Source: Halothiobacillus sp.
GTDB lineage: Bacteria > Pseudomonadota > Gammaproteobacteria > Halothiobacillales > Halothiobacillaceae
Assembly: GCA_020061705.1 (NCBI GenBank)
Contig: JAGUXT010000058.1
Span: forward strand, 1-64,000
DNA length: 64,000 bases
Reading direction: 5' to 3'
The notes under the pieces are model-generated. The model saw only the letters and a list, made by a program, of their open reading frames with translations, was not told the DNA's origin and made no database searches. Below, in pieces: positions 30,256 through 38,726 of this stretch (position 1 is the stretch's first letter; each line of letters begins with the position of its first letter). The position numbers and the translations under genes are program-made.

Positions 30256-31307
30256 ACTTAAGCATGAACGACGTACGTCTCCACCTGACAACCTGGTTCA
30301 ACTGGTGGCTCGGCGGCTGGCAGGATGCTTGGGCGATGCTCCCCAAGCCTGCGGCCCTGCAGACCCGTCCCGCCATATTTCAAACCACGGATGGTGCCCG
30401 CCTCAGCTTTTCTGCCACGGTTAATACTCCTGGAACCTGGTTAAGCATGCATCAGGCAAGCACATCTAACAGCGCACCCCAAGGCGTGTTACTTGCTGAC
30501 GATGATGTTCTGCTGCGCGAATTAAATCTCCCCCCACTCAGCGAGCGCGACATCGCTGCCGCTGTTGCCTTGGATGCACAAATCGCCAGCCCCTTTCCTG
30601 CGAGCGACACCCACTTCGGCTACAGCATCCGGCGTTTAACCAATGGCCAGCGCCAGATTGAAATTGCCCTCATCCGCAAAAGCAAGCTAGAGCAGCTTCA
30701 AATCCAGTACCCCCAGCACGCGCTTTTCGCCCGAGGTGAACGCGGAGCTATCCCTCTGCAAAATGACAACCACGACCGACAAACCGCATGGTATCTCTCA
30801 CCACTCACGCTAGGCCTCAGCATACTTCTCGGCCTTGTACTCATCGCATGGATCATCAGCCCGACGCTCCTGTTGCGCGCCGAGTCCATTGCGCACGAAG
30901 CAGCCTTTGCCAAGCTCAATCGTGCAGCCGCGCCATTGTTACAGAAACGTGAGGAGCTAAGCGCCTTGCAACAGCAGCTAGAAAGCGCCCGTGCCTTCGA
31001 CAATGAGCATCCTGCACCACAGCCCATTCTCGAACAGCTTTCCAGTCACATCCCTGACAGCACCTGGATCAGCCAACTCACTCTTCGCAAAGACCAACTC
31101 ACTCTTGAAGGCAGCTCGGACAACGCCATCGCCATCGTCAGCCTGCTGGAAAAAATTCCCGCATTAAAAGAAGTGCGTCTTGGTGCCAGCATTAACCGCG
31201 ACCCGCGCAATGGACGCGAAACCTTCCAGATTCTTGCGCGCATCCAGGCCAGCACCCCCAGCAGCACCCTAGCCAAAAGCACACAAGCTAATGGAGCCAA
31301 ACCATGA
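30252..31307 (+). CDS. gspL: Type II secretion protein GspL (PilM/PilN-like)
   Basis: 351 residues. The cytoplasmic N-terminal part (about 1-175) has a reduced PilM-like region, LLRELNLPPLSERDIAAAVALDAQIASPF. One membrane segment follows (LGLSILLGLVLIAWIISPTLLL), then a coiled coil (residues about 210-250) and a periplasmic PilN-like domain with STWISQLTLRKDQLTLEG. GspL links the ATPase GspE to the pseudopilins and to GspM. It is shorter than the enterobacterial proteins, as seen in the Xps type. Assignment rests on position, topology and weak sequence pattern. Confidence 0.78.
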   Translation: MNLSMNDVRLHLTTWFNWWLGGWQDAWAMLPKPAALQTRPAIFQTTDGARLSFSATVNTPGTWLSMHQASTSNSAPQGVLLADDDVLLRELNLPPLSERDIAAAVALDAQIASPFPASDTHFGYSIRRLTNGQRQIEIALIRKSKLEQLQIQYPQHALFARGERGAIPLQNDNHDRQTAWYLSPLTLGLSILLGLVLIAWIISPTLLLRAESIAHEAAFAKLNRAAAPLLQKREELSALQQQLESARAFDNEHPAPQPILEQLSSHIPDSTWISQLTLRKDQLTLEGSSDNAIAIVSLLEKIPALKEVRLGASINRDPRNGRETFQILARIQASTPSSTLAKSTQANGAKP

Positions 31308-31885
31308 TTCCTTTGCTGCACCAACACCGTGCTTGGCTCGCACCACTACTAACCCTAATCGTCACCCTGCTCTTGCTTGTCGCTATTTTCATTCCGCTCG
31401 CCGCTAAACAAAACCAGTACAACACCATCATCCAAAAAAGTCAGCCGCGTATTGAGCGGGTTCAGGGGCTGCTTGCCGCTGCACCACAACTCGAAAACCA
31501 ACTGAACGCTGCGCGCGTAACGGCACAAGCCCAGCTTTACCCAAACACCAGCGATGAAAACCGCCTCAATACCGAACTTCAAACCCGCCTACGCAACCTT
31601 GCGCAGCAAAGCGGCCTGACCGTCGGCAGCCTACGCGCACTCCCTTCGCGTAAAGAGCTCAACCTTGAGGTTCTCCTTTTAAACCTCAGCCTGCAAGGCG
31701 GCTTGACTGAGTTTCAAAAATTCATCGACGCCGTACAACACCCATCTGAGGCGGCTCCTGCCCTGCGCATTGACAACCTCATCTTGCGCCGCGCAAGTAT
31801 CGTACCCAACACGCCGCAGACCCTCGCCATTGACATCACGGTTGCTGCGCTACAGCCTGCCTCGAATCAAACGGCTACACCATGA
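31304..31885 (+). CDS. gspM: Type II secretion protein GspM
   Basis: 193 residues. One N-terminal membrane segment (LAPLLTLIVTLLLLVAIFIPL), a periplasmic coiled-coil stretch (IERVQGLLAAAPQLENQL), then a ferredoxin-like domain (LSLQGGLTEFQKFIDAVQ, ALRIDNLILRRASI). This is the GspM_b/PilO-like pattern. It would pair with GspL at the inner membrane. It is coupled to both neighbours by four-base overlaps. Confidence 0.78.
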   Translation: MIPLLHQHRAWLAPLLTLIVTLLLLVAIFIPLAAKQNQYNTIIQKSQPRIERVQGLLAAAPQLENQLNAARVTAQAQLYPNTSDENRLNTELQTRLRNLAQQSGLTVGSLRALPSRKELNLEVLLLNLSLQGGLTEFQKFIDAVQHPSEAAPALRIDNLILRRASIVPNTPQTLAIDITVAALQPASNQTATP

Positions 31886-32508
31886 AGCTTTACCACCACA
31901 ACCTCATCCTGCTGACCCTGTTACTTATTAGCAGTCTTGGCCTCGCCGCGTGGTGGAGTGCCCAACTGCGCCCCCTTAACAACTTAAGCTGGAAAGCGAT
32001 CCCTCCAGAAATACCTGCTTTACCAATTTTCGACACTGCCCCGATTGCCAGCAGCAATCAAAGCCTGGAGCGCCCCATTTTCTGGGAAAGTCGCCGCCCA
32101 CAGGCTCCTCAGAAAAATGTCATGCCCCCCATCGCAGCACCCGTGCCGATGGAGCTCCTGGGCATTGTTAGTGAAGGCAATCAGCGCGTCGCCCTTTTAC
32201 GTCCGCTCCAGGGTACGCCGCCCCTTCTCGTACGCCGCATGCACCAGGGCGAAAGCTATAACGGAATGACCATTCAACGCATTGACAACGATCGCGTCAC
32301 CCTTGATAGCGCCAATGGCCCGCAAATCATCCCCCTCAAGCGCGGCAGTCAAAACCCCAATGCCAACAAACCCGCCAAACTCAGTGCACCACAAACCATC
32401 GAAACGACGCGCAGCAAGCTCCCGGACGCACTGCAACAACGCATTGACGAACTCAAAAACAAAGCCGCGCAGCAAGCTCAACAACCTGTCGCCGCACCAC
32501 CTCCATAA
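31882..32508 (+). CDS. Type II secretion protein N/C (XpsN-like, GspC analogue)
   Basis: 208 residues. A single N-terminal membrane segment (LILLTLLLISSLGLAAWWSA), a Pro-rich linker, and a homology-region-like domain (MELLGIVSEGNQRVALLRPLQGTPPLLVRRMHQGES...IQRIDNDRVTLDSANGPQIIPL), which is the pattern of the GspC HR domain that contacts the secretin. A Gln/Ala/Pro-rich tail replaces a PDZ domain. In xps of Xanthomonas the gene at this position is xpsN, which does the job of GspC. It stands directly before gspD. Confidence 0.72.
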   Translation: MKLYHHNLILLTLLLISSLGLAAWWSAQLRPLNNLSWKAIPPEIPALPIFDTAPIASSNQSLERPIFWESRRPQAPQKNVMPPIAAPVPMELLGIVSEGNQRVALLRPLQGTPPLLVRRMHQGESYNGMTIQRIDNDRVTLDSANGPQIIPLKRGSQNPNANKPAKLSAPQTIETTRSKLPDALQQRIDELKNKAAQQAQQPVAAPPP

Positions 32509-32566
32509 GTTGGGGCTTGCCCCTTAAACCTGATACAACCATATTTTGCCAAGGACTTCACAACAC

Positions 32567-34804
32567 ATGACCACCCCGATCCCTTTCCGCCTCAGCCTCC
32601 TTACATTCGCCATATTTCTCGTTGGCTGCAGCACGACAGGTACCACGCCACCCAACACATTCAGTGAAATCACCGGCAACAACCCACCATCTGCTGTAAG
32701 CAAACCTGCACCCGAAAACAAAGACAGCACCAGCCCAACCAACACTGACAGCCGCACCCAAGACCGCCTCTACCCTGGCAATGACCGCGTGGTTGACCTG
32801 CCCAAAGCCCGCCTCAGCCCTACCGCACAGGGCGGTGAAGGGGTCATGCTGAATTTTGAACGTGCACCACTGGTCGATGTAATTCACACCATTCTCGGCG
32901 AAGTACTCAAGGTACCCTACAGCATTGACCCCAACGTCAAGGGCGAAGTTGTGCTGCATACCAGCCAGCCCACACCGCTAGCCGACCTGCCTAGCGTGCT
33001 TGATACTGTGCTTCTAGCCAACGGCGCGGTACTGCGTATCGACGATACCGGCTTCTATCGCGTCGGCCTCGCTGACACCATGAAAAACCTGCCCCCCAGC
33101 CTGCGCAGTGCCTCCAACAAAACCGGGCAAGCCATCACCATCATTCCCCTGCGCTACATTGGCGCGCAGGACATGGCTGACATTCTCAAACCCGTCGCAG
33201 CCCCCGAAGCCTTCATGCGCGTCGACACCACACGCAACCTGATTGTCATGATCGGTACACAGAACCAATCCCAAGCCTGGATGGAGCTGGTCAAAACGTT
33301 CGATGTCGACTTTATGCGCAGCATGTCCGTGGGTATCTTTCCGCTCGAATACTCCGACGTCAAGGAAACCGCCAAAGCGATCGAAATGCTCATCGGCAGT
33401 GACCCCAAAACCACCGGCGGTATCGTGCGCGTCATGCCGATTGAGCGCCTCAACAGCCTCTTCATTGTCACACCCCGCAAAAATTATCTCGACCAGATTC
33501 GCCAATGGGTTGCACGGCTAGACCAAGCCCCAGATAACGCCATCGAACCCAGCCTCTACGTCTATCCCGTTCAAAACGGCGATGCCACTCGCATGGCCAA
33601 AACCCTCGGCAATCTATTCGGCAGTGGCTCAAGCACAAGCACCGGCACACGCGGCACCACTGCACCAGGCCTGAGCGAAAGTGCCATCAGCGCTACATCG
33701 GGCAACACCAGCGGTACAGGCAGCAGCTCCTCCGACAGTAATTTGAGCACTCAAGGCAGCAGCAGTGGTGGAGCTGGGCTCGGAACAGGTATTGGCAGCA
33801 CAACAGGAAGTACCGGCAGCAGCACCCAAAACAACACTCCCACCGCCGTCAGCATTGGTAAAAACATCCGCGTTGTGGCTGATGAGGACAATAACGCCTT
33901 ACTCATCTACGCCCCACGCCGCGAATATCGCCGCATCGAAAGTGCCATTCGCCAACTGGATGTTGCACCCGTTCAAGTTCTCATCGAAGCCAGCATTGTC
34001 GAAGTAACGCTCAGCGACAAATTCCAGTTTGGCCTCCAGTGGTATTTCACCAACGGCTTTGGCGGTAGCCTAAGCAACTTCAGCGGTGCTGGCGGGTTTG
34101 TCAACGCCGCCAGTGGCGTGGAAGGTCTCCCCGTGCTTACCCCTGCTGCGCCGTTGGTACCCGGGCTCAACTACATCATCAGCAACGCCCAGGGCAACAT
34201 CCAAGCGGTACTCAACGCCCTATCATCAGAAACCAGTCTCAAAGTTGTCTCTAGCCCATCCATGCTGGTACTCGACAACCAAAAGGCCGAAATGCAGGTC
34301 GGCTCGCAGGTTCCCATCCAGACATCAACAACCTTCTCTCAACTTGGCCTGCCAACAACATCTTTTGAATACAAAGATACCGGTGTGCTACTCACCGTCG
34401 TACCACGCATTAATGCTGGCGACATGGTCACGCTTGATGTTCTTCAAAAAGTCACCGATATCGGACCCATCGACAGCGCTACAAAACAGCGCAGCTTCCT
34501 TCAACGCAGTATGAAAAGCCGTATTGCTGTACAAAGCGGTCAAACCGCTATCCTTGGAGGGTTGATCCGCGACGGCAAAGAAAATAGCCGCAACGGCATC
34601 CCTGGTCTCGTCGACATCCCCATGCTCGGCTATTTGTTTGGCACCACAGAAAAAAACAAAGACCGCACTGAGCTCATTGTCCTCCTCACCCCGCGCGTTA
34701 TGGAAAACATGACCCAAACGCAACAAATCACCGAAGAAATCCGCAGCAAACTATTCCAAACCAACAGCCTGCGCCAGCCCCTCTCCAGCCAATTCGCCCC
34801 CTAG
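32567..34804 (+). CDS. gspD: Type II secretion outer-membrane secretin GspD (lipoprotein)
   Basis: 745 residues from ATG 32567; AAGGA lies 12 bases upstream. The signal peptide ends in a lipobox LVGC (Cys21), so the protein should be lipid-anchored, as in XpsD. Domains: N0 (MLNFERAPLVDVIHTILGEVL), N1-N3 with repeats such as YIGAQDMADILKPVAAPE and PLEYSDVKETAKAIEMLIG, and the secretin channel (QVLIEASIVEVTLSDKFQFGLQW, VVSSPSMLVLDNQKAEMQVGSQVPIQ, YKDTGVLLTVVPRINAGDMVTLDVLQ, RTELIVLLTPRVM). A Ser/Gly/Thr-rich insert of about 75 residues (349-425) lies in the N3 region. It forms the outer-membrane pore for folded exoproteins. Last gene of the cluster. Confidence 0.96.
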   Translation: MTTPIPFRLSLLTFAIFLVGCSTTGTTPPNTFSEITGNNPPSAVSKPAPENKDSTSPTNTDSRTQDRLYPGNDRVVDLPKARLSPTAQGGEGVMLNFERAPLVDVIHTILGEVLKVPYSIDPNVKGEVVLHTSQPTPLADLPSVLDTVLLANGAVLRIDDTGFYRVGLADTMKNLPPSLRSASNKTGQAITIIPLRYIGAQDMADILKPVAAPEAFMRVDTTRNLIVMIGTQNQSQAWMELVKTFDVDFMRSMSVGIFPLEYSDVKETAKAIEMLIGSDPKTTGGIVRVMPIERLNSLFIVTPRKNYLDQIRQWVARLDQAPDNAIEPSLYVYPVQNGDATRMAKTLGNLFGSGSSTSTGTRGTTAPGLSESAISATSGNTSGTGSSSSDSNLSTQGSSSGGAGLGTGIGSTTGSTGSSTQNNTPTAVSIGKNIRVVADEDNNALLIYAPRREYRRIESAIRQLDVAPVQVLIEASIVEVTLSDKFQFGLQWYFTNGFGGSLSNFSGAGGFVNAASGVEGLPVLTPAAPLVPGLNYIISNAQGNIQAVLNALSSETSLKVVSSPSMLVLDNQKAEMQVGSQVPIQTSTTFSQLGLPTTSFEYKDTGVLLTVVPRINAGDMVTLDVLQKVTDIGPIDSATKQRSFLQRSMKSRIAVQSGQTAILGGLIRDGKENSRNGIPGLVDIPMLGYLFGTTEKNKDRTELIVLLTPRVMENMTQTQQITEEIRSKLFQTNSLRQPLSSQFAP

Positions 34805-34833
34805 CACCCAGGCCTGCCGCCTTAAAATGTCAG

Positions 34834-34844
34834 CCCCCCCCCCC
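34834..34844 (+). repeat. C11 homopolymer between gspD and the next gene
   Basis: Eleven consecutive C residues begin 30 bases after the gspD stop. Being intergenic, a change in length would not shift a reading frame. It is about 270 bases upstream of the candidate promoter of the next gene. Confidence 0.95.
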
Positions 34845-35111
34845 TTGAAAGGCGAGATTCAGGACAAGGCCTATCGTTAAGCCTGATGGGCATTTGGACC
34901 CAGGGGAGGTTTTAATGCGTCAGCGCATGGCATCACCGCTTATATTCGAACCAACCGCCGCAAGATTTATTTTGCGTTCGCCTCACCTTCATAACCTACA
35001 AAATCATGAAAGCCCCGCCTCAATCATAGAACCAAACCAATCTCTCATAACCAAAATCAATCACCAAAAACTTACCCCCACACCCCGCGTAGTAAACAAG
35101 CAACACCCTAG

Positions 35112-35140
35112 TTGACTAAACCCTGCTGAACCCCTTAAAT
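35112..35140 (+). promoter_or_regulatory. Candidate sigma-70 promoter
   Basis: TTGACT, 17 bases, TTAAAT. Spacing is ideal and the match is four or five of six in each box. It would give a leader of about 140 bases for the secreted-protein gene at 35285. Confidence 0.45.
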
Positions 35141-35213
35141 CACACCCAAGCCAAATCTGCGTCAGCAGCGAGGCCTGGCATGAAAAGCAACAATCCTGTT
35201 GTGAAGCATGACC

Positions 35214-35256
35214 AGATCGGTTAACTTAAAACCGATTTTCGTCACCCGAGCGAAAA
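35214..35256 (+). promoter_or_regulatory. Two hairpins in the 5' leader
   Basis: ATCGGTT/AACCGAT with a short loop, directly followed by ATTTTCG/CGAAAAT with loop TCACCCGAG. They end about 18 bases before GAGGAT, the ribosome site of the next gene. Such leaders can stabilise abundant mRNAs; a regulatory role is inference. Confidence 0.5.
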
Positions 35257-35284
35257 TTTAACTTTCCCCAACGAGGATTTGACC

Positions 35285-36292
35285 ATGAACTTGAAGATGA
35301 AAACTCTGGCAGCTGCCATGATCGCCGCTGGCACCCTGGGCACTGCCCAAGCCTCTTCCGTACTGTTCCCGTATGTTGTAAACGGTGGTTCAGTGACCAC
35401 TGTCGTTACTGTTGTCGATGTCAACTATGCTTATGCCACGGGCTACGCCAACCTGCTGCACTGGGCTCTGTGGTATAAGGATGGCGCCAATGCCGAGAAA
35501 AATGACGCAGCTTGCCAAGAAGTCAACCAGTGGTTGCCATCTTCCAGCAACGACGTTCAGACTGTTGACCTCGGCGGCAAGTTCGGCAGCACCACCAAAG
35601 GTGTTCTGTTCAACGACCCAAGCATCAACAACAACTGGAAAGCCAGCAACAAGCGTTTCGATATGGCCAACTTGGCATCAAAGCCTTTGCGTGGTTACCT
35701 GTTGGTTGACGATGAGTTCTATGTTGGAAGCATGGACACGCCACTCCTCGAAGGCGAAGCAATGGTATTTGAATTCGCCACTGGCGCATCTTGGGGCTAC
35801 ACCGCTGGACGTTCTGTTAACCAGAACTTCCTGAACGACAGCGACATTACCTTCACCAGCGGCCAGAACGTAAGCATCAAGCCTTGGGGTGAGACCACCA
35901 CCAAGTTCTTTGTTACTCCGATTGACGTCAATATGTTCAACGGCAACAACGCAGCTGACACCAAGAAGCTTGCTTCTATTCAACTGCAACGTGCTGGCGT
36001 AGTCATGTATGACCGCGATGAAAACCCAGTTTCAGGTAGCGTACCGCAAGGCGTGAACTGCGTTGGCTCAGTAGATGCAAAAACATTGGTTACATCTTCT
36101 GCACTGACCCTTCTTCCTGACGGCGGCTGGGGTCAGTTGAACTCCATCTTGGGTCAAGGTACCGTAGGTATCAACGGCGAGAAGGAAACCGTTTCAGCAG
36201 TTTCCGTGATCAAGCTGGACTACAACAGCGGCGCGAAATTCAACGGCGAAGCTGTAACTGGCACCTTCAACAACGCATTCCAACTGCGTTAA
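35285..36292 (+). CDS. Secreted protein of unknown function, probably abundant
   Basis: 335 residues from ATG 35285 (GAGGAT upstream; the track's 35279 is a TTG). A Sec signal peptide KMKTLAAAMIAAGTLGTAQA is followed by SSVLFPYVVNGGSVTTVVTVV. No membrane segment follows and the mature protein is rich in Asn, Gly, Thr, Val and aromatic residues, as in beta-rich exported proteins. I do not recognise the family. Two Cys are visible in the mature part (AACQEV and GVNCVG), which could pair in the periplasm. Codon choice favours codons typical of strongly expressed genes (AAC, AAG, GGT, GTT) more than neighbouring genes. It sits directly after the type II operon, and a strong terminator follows. 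It may be a type II substrate or an envelope protein. Confidence 0.85.
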   Translation: MNLKMKTLAAAMIAAGTLGTAQASSVLFPYVVNGGSVTTVVTVVDVNYAYATGYANLLHWALWYKDGANAEKNDAACQEVNQWLPSSSNDVQTVDLGGKFGSTTKGVLFNDPSINNNWKASNKRFDMANLASKPLRGYLLVDDEFYVGSMDTPLLEGEAMVFEFATGASWGYTAGRSVNQNFLNDSDITFTSGQNVSIKPWGETTTKFFVTPIDVNMFNGNNAADTKKLASIQLQRAGVVMYDRDENPVSGSVPQGVNCVGSVDAKTLVTSSALTLLPDGGWGQLNSILGQGTVGINGEKETVSAVSVIKLDYNSGAKFNGEAVTGTFNNAFQLR

Positions 36293-36318
36293 TTGCTGAT
36301 TTAGGTTAGGATATTGAC

Positions 36319-36346
36319 AAACCGCCCTTCGGGGCGGTTTTTTTTT
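36319..36346 (+). terminator. Rho-independent terminator
   Basis: AACCGCCC TTC GGGGCGGTT followed by eight or more T. It lies 27 bases after the secreted-protein stop; a classic strong terminator. Confidence 0.95.
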
Positions 36347-36430
36347 GATGAAATTTGCCCCCATTGCTAGAGGATGTCGTCATGACATTGGGCGCAAACT
36401 CCTTCACGGATCAACCAGCGTGCGTATCCC

Positions 36431-36500
36431 GTAGGAGCGACCATGGCCGCGAACAGCAAGGTGCGTAATTCGCCCCATTCGCGGACAAGCCCGCTCCTAC
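36431..36500. repeat. REP-like inverted repeat pair
   Basis: GTAGGAGCGACCATGGCCGCGAA on the left and TTCGCGGACAAGCCCGCTCCTAC on the right, 24 bases apart. It lies in the 356-base gap between the terminator and the lipoprotein gene. Apart from this element I see nothing supported in that gap. Confidence 0.85.
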
Positions 36501-36702
36501 CGATCGTTTTTAAATACAAGGAATTAAGTGCTTTTGGGCGGGAATCAGAAGACCGCCAGGAACAAGCTTTGGGCAACAAAACTTCTCTTAAAAAGTGAAA
36601 TTCATTCACACAGCGCTCATGCGCCAGCGGATAAACTCTTCCATCGATTAGCACTTAGTATAGAATCCGTAACCTTTCGTAATTCTCACGAGCTCGTCTT
36701 CC

Positions 36703-38487
36703 ATGCGTATCCGCCTTGTCATAGCCAGCCTTGTTATTGCTTCGTCACTCACGCTCATTGCCTGCTCGCAGGATAACGCCCCCAAAACCCAGACCACATG
36801 GTTAACTCCAACACCTATCGGTCTGCGCGATGATTGGAAAATTGCTAACAACACGAAAGAAAATGGAGCATGGGTTGCTTACTATCAAGGCAAGAGCAGC
36901 TTATTTTTAAAGTCACCGCAAGGGCAGCCGCAAATGCTGGTGGATGGTGCAAGCGGTGCTGCGCCATCAGGGCTGGCTTTAGCACTAAACCAAGCCAATA
37001 CCCCTGCAACAATGTGGCGCGACAAAGTTCCAAGCAAAGGACTATATCTAAAACAAGGCGAGAGCGCGCCACTCGAAATCGGCGTTGAAGGCTTCGATAC
37101 TGAACCCTTAGCGCGGTTTGACCTCAAAGCAGACCTTGCGGGTAGCACTCCGCAAGGCTGGCATGTACTTTGGTACGGGGAACGCTTCGTCCCTGAGTCC
37201 AATAGTAAATACAACCTCTATTATCGACATATCGATGCCCAAGGCACACCGGGAACTACACAGCGGTTAATGCCTGGGTTTTACCCACAATGGATTGTGG
37301 GCGCAAATAACGAAGTTGCCGTCTTCAGCTGGGACAACACACAAAAACCACCACAAGTGTTGATGCGCCTGCGTGACGCGAAAGATGGGCAATTCACAGC
37401 AAGCAAAGTAATCGCCACCACTACGCCAGACATTCCTCCGCTGTTCCGCGCCTTCCGCTTGGCTGATCGCTGGTTTGTCACCTGGATTGACCAGCAGGGT
37501 GAAAGTAGCACAGATTTTCTGCTGCGCGGGATGTGGTCGGACGACCATGGGGCAAACTGGAAGGGCTTCGACTTCCCAACGATCAGAGGTTTCGACATCG
37601 CAGATGTCCGTATTGCGCATGATGCTGGCAGCAAGCACGCCATCATGAGCATTTCAGGCACTTGGCGCATTAAGGATCCCAGCGCATCCAACGCGTTCTA
37701 CATCGCTCATAGTGCGGACAACGGAGCGACTTGGAGCGAACCGAAAATCATCCGTGATGCCCAGGCGGCCAGGACCAGCCGTGCTGAGGCTGCTCAGGTT
37801 TTCTTTGGTGACGAGCCGGGGAGCACATGGGTGGTTTGGGAGGATTGGCGTGATGTGCGTGGCCGCCTGTATTTTTCTTATAGCGAGAACTATGGAGAGA
37901 GCTGGCTTCACAGCAATCTACCCCTCGCAGGACAACCTGATGGCAATAACCTGATTGCATTCAACAGAGAAGTCAGTTACCGCGACTCCAAGGGATTGCA
38001 TCTTGTCGCGGAAAATGTAACTAGCGATGCAGGGCAGGAAAAGCGCGTATTCTCTCTGCCGCTCGATACCCACGTTATTGATGCTTCAGCTAAGGCGAAA
38101 CCCGTTTCCCAATTGAGTGAGAGCTCACTGAGGTCACGCATCGAGACCTACTGGAAATTCATGTCGGAAGGCAATTTTGACGCAAGTTATGCCTTGTTTG
38201 ACCCCTTCATGCGCGCCGCTTGGCCTGCCGTTCTTTATAAGCAACGGCTTGGGATCATCAAATACAAGCCTGAGATCATCATCGACCGCGTGGATATCAA
38301 TGGTAATTTTGCCGACATTGACCTTCGCGTGCGTGCGTTCGTGCCCGAATTTGAAATGGCTGGAAAAAAGCAGGGAGCCCCCGAACGTGAGGTTGAGATT
38401 CGCGAGCGCTGGGTGTTTATCGATGGCAACTGGTTCCGTGAGTACTTCGAGGAAGGCTCCAATCTGCGCTTTACCCGCTATCGCTAG
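36703..38487 (+). CDS. Asp-box (BNR-like) lipoprotein, sialidase-fold candidate
   Basis: 594 residues. The signal peptide ends in lipobox LIAC (Cys21), so it should be a lipoprotein; Ser at +2 favours the outer membrane. Three Asp-box motifs (S-x-D-x-G-x-x-W) are visible: SDDHGANWKG, SADNGATWSEP and SENYGESWLHS, as in six-bladed propellers of sialidases and related proteins. The catalytic Arg triad of sialidases could not be confirmed. A C-terminal domain of about 130 residues (LRSRIETYWKFMSEGNFDASYALFDPF) resembles NTF2-like folds. It may bind or act on surface glycans. No ribosome site is obvious. It precedes the Wzm/Wzt exporter genes. Confidence 0.85.
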   Translation: MRIRLVIASLVIASSLTLIACSQDNAPKTQTTWLTPTPIGLRDDWKIANNTKENGAWVAYYQGKSSLFLKSPQGQPQMLVDGASGAAPSGLALALNQANTPATMWRDKVPSKGLYLKQGESAPLEIGVEGFDTEPLARFDLKADLAGSTPQGWHVLWYGERFVPESNSKYNLYYRHIDAQGTPGTTQRLMPGFYPQWIVGANNEVAVFSWDNTQKPPQVLMRLRDAKDGQFTASKVIATTTPDIPPLFRAFRLADRWFVTWIDQQGESSTDFLLRGMWSDDHGANWKGFDFPTIRGFDIADVRIAHDAGSKHAIMSISGTWRIKDPSASNAFYIAHSADNGATWSEPKIIRDAQAARTSRAEAAQVFFGDEPGSTWVVWEDWRDVRGRLYFSYSENYGESWLHSNLPLAGQPDGNNLIAFNREVSYRDSKGLHLVAENVTSDAGQEKRVFSLPLDTHVIDASAKAKPVSQLSESSLRSRIETYWKFMSEGNFDASYALFDPFMRAAWPAVLYKQRLGIIKYKPEIIIDRVDINGNFADIDLRVRAFVPEFEMAGKKQGAPEREVEIRERWVFIDGNWFREYFEEGSNLRFTRYR

Positions 38488-38558
38488 TGACATCCACTCA
38501 GAATGTCGTTACGAGACACTTGTTGATCCGTAGCGAATACATCTCGAAACGTGTGAGT

Positions 38559-38614
38559 GGGTATGCCCGCAAAATACCGCACGCTGAAGGCTTCGTAGGC
38601 AAGCCCGCTCCTAC
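38559..38614. repeat. Decayed REP-like repeat
   Basis: The right arm TTCGTAGGCAAGCCCGCTCCTAC is well conserved while the left keeps only GGTATGCCCGCAA. It lies between the lipoprotein gene and wzm. Confidence 0.7.
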
Positions 38615-38726
38615 CGTCAATTCACGGAGTGTCAGACCGGGTCAATGATTTAGCGTATGACACAGCGCCCTTAGGTGCTGTTTTTTGTTTTCCTTTCCCG
38701 AATACTTCATCTTTCCTCATCAACCT

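Larger units (their letters stand above)
34805..35284. other. 480-base intergenic region with C11 tract and candidate promoter/leader
   Basis: No convincing gene. It holds an 11-base C run, a candidate promoter and two hairpins just before the next gene (listed separately). The 73-residue ORF at 34894 is low-complexity and has no support. Confidence 0.6.

Noticed and set aside
34894-35115. 73-residue ORF between gspD and the secreted protein
   Set aside because: Low-complexity composition, no homology pattern and it overlaps the proposed promoter region.
35178-35194. TGGCATGAAAAGCAACA as a sigma-54 promoter
   Set aside because: The -24-like TGGCA is present but the -12 TTGC element is missing at the required spacing.
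36367-36654. 95-residue minus-strand ORF
   Set aside because: It runs through the REP-like repeat pair and has no recognisable protein pattern.
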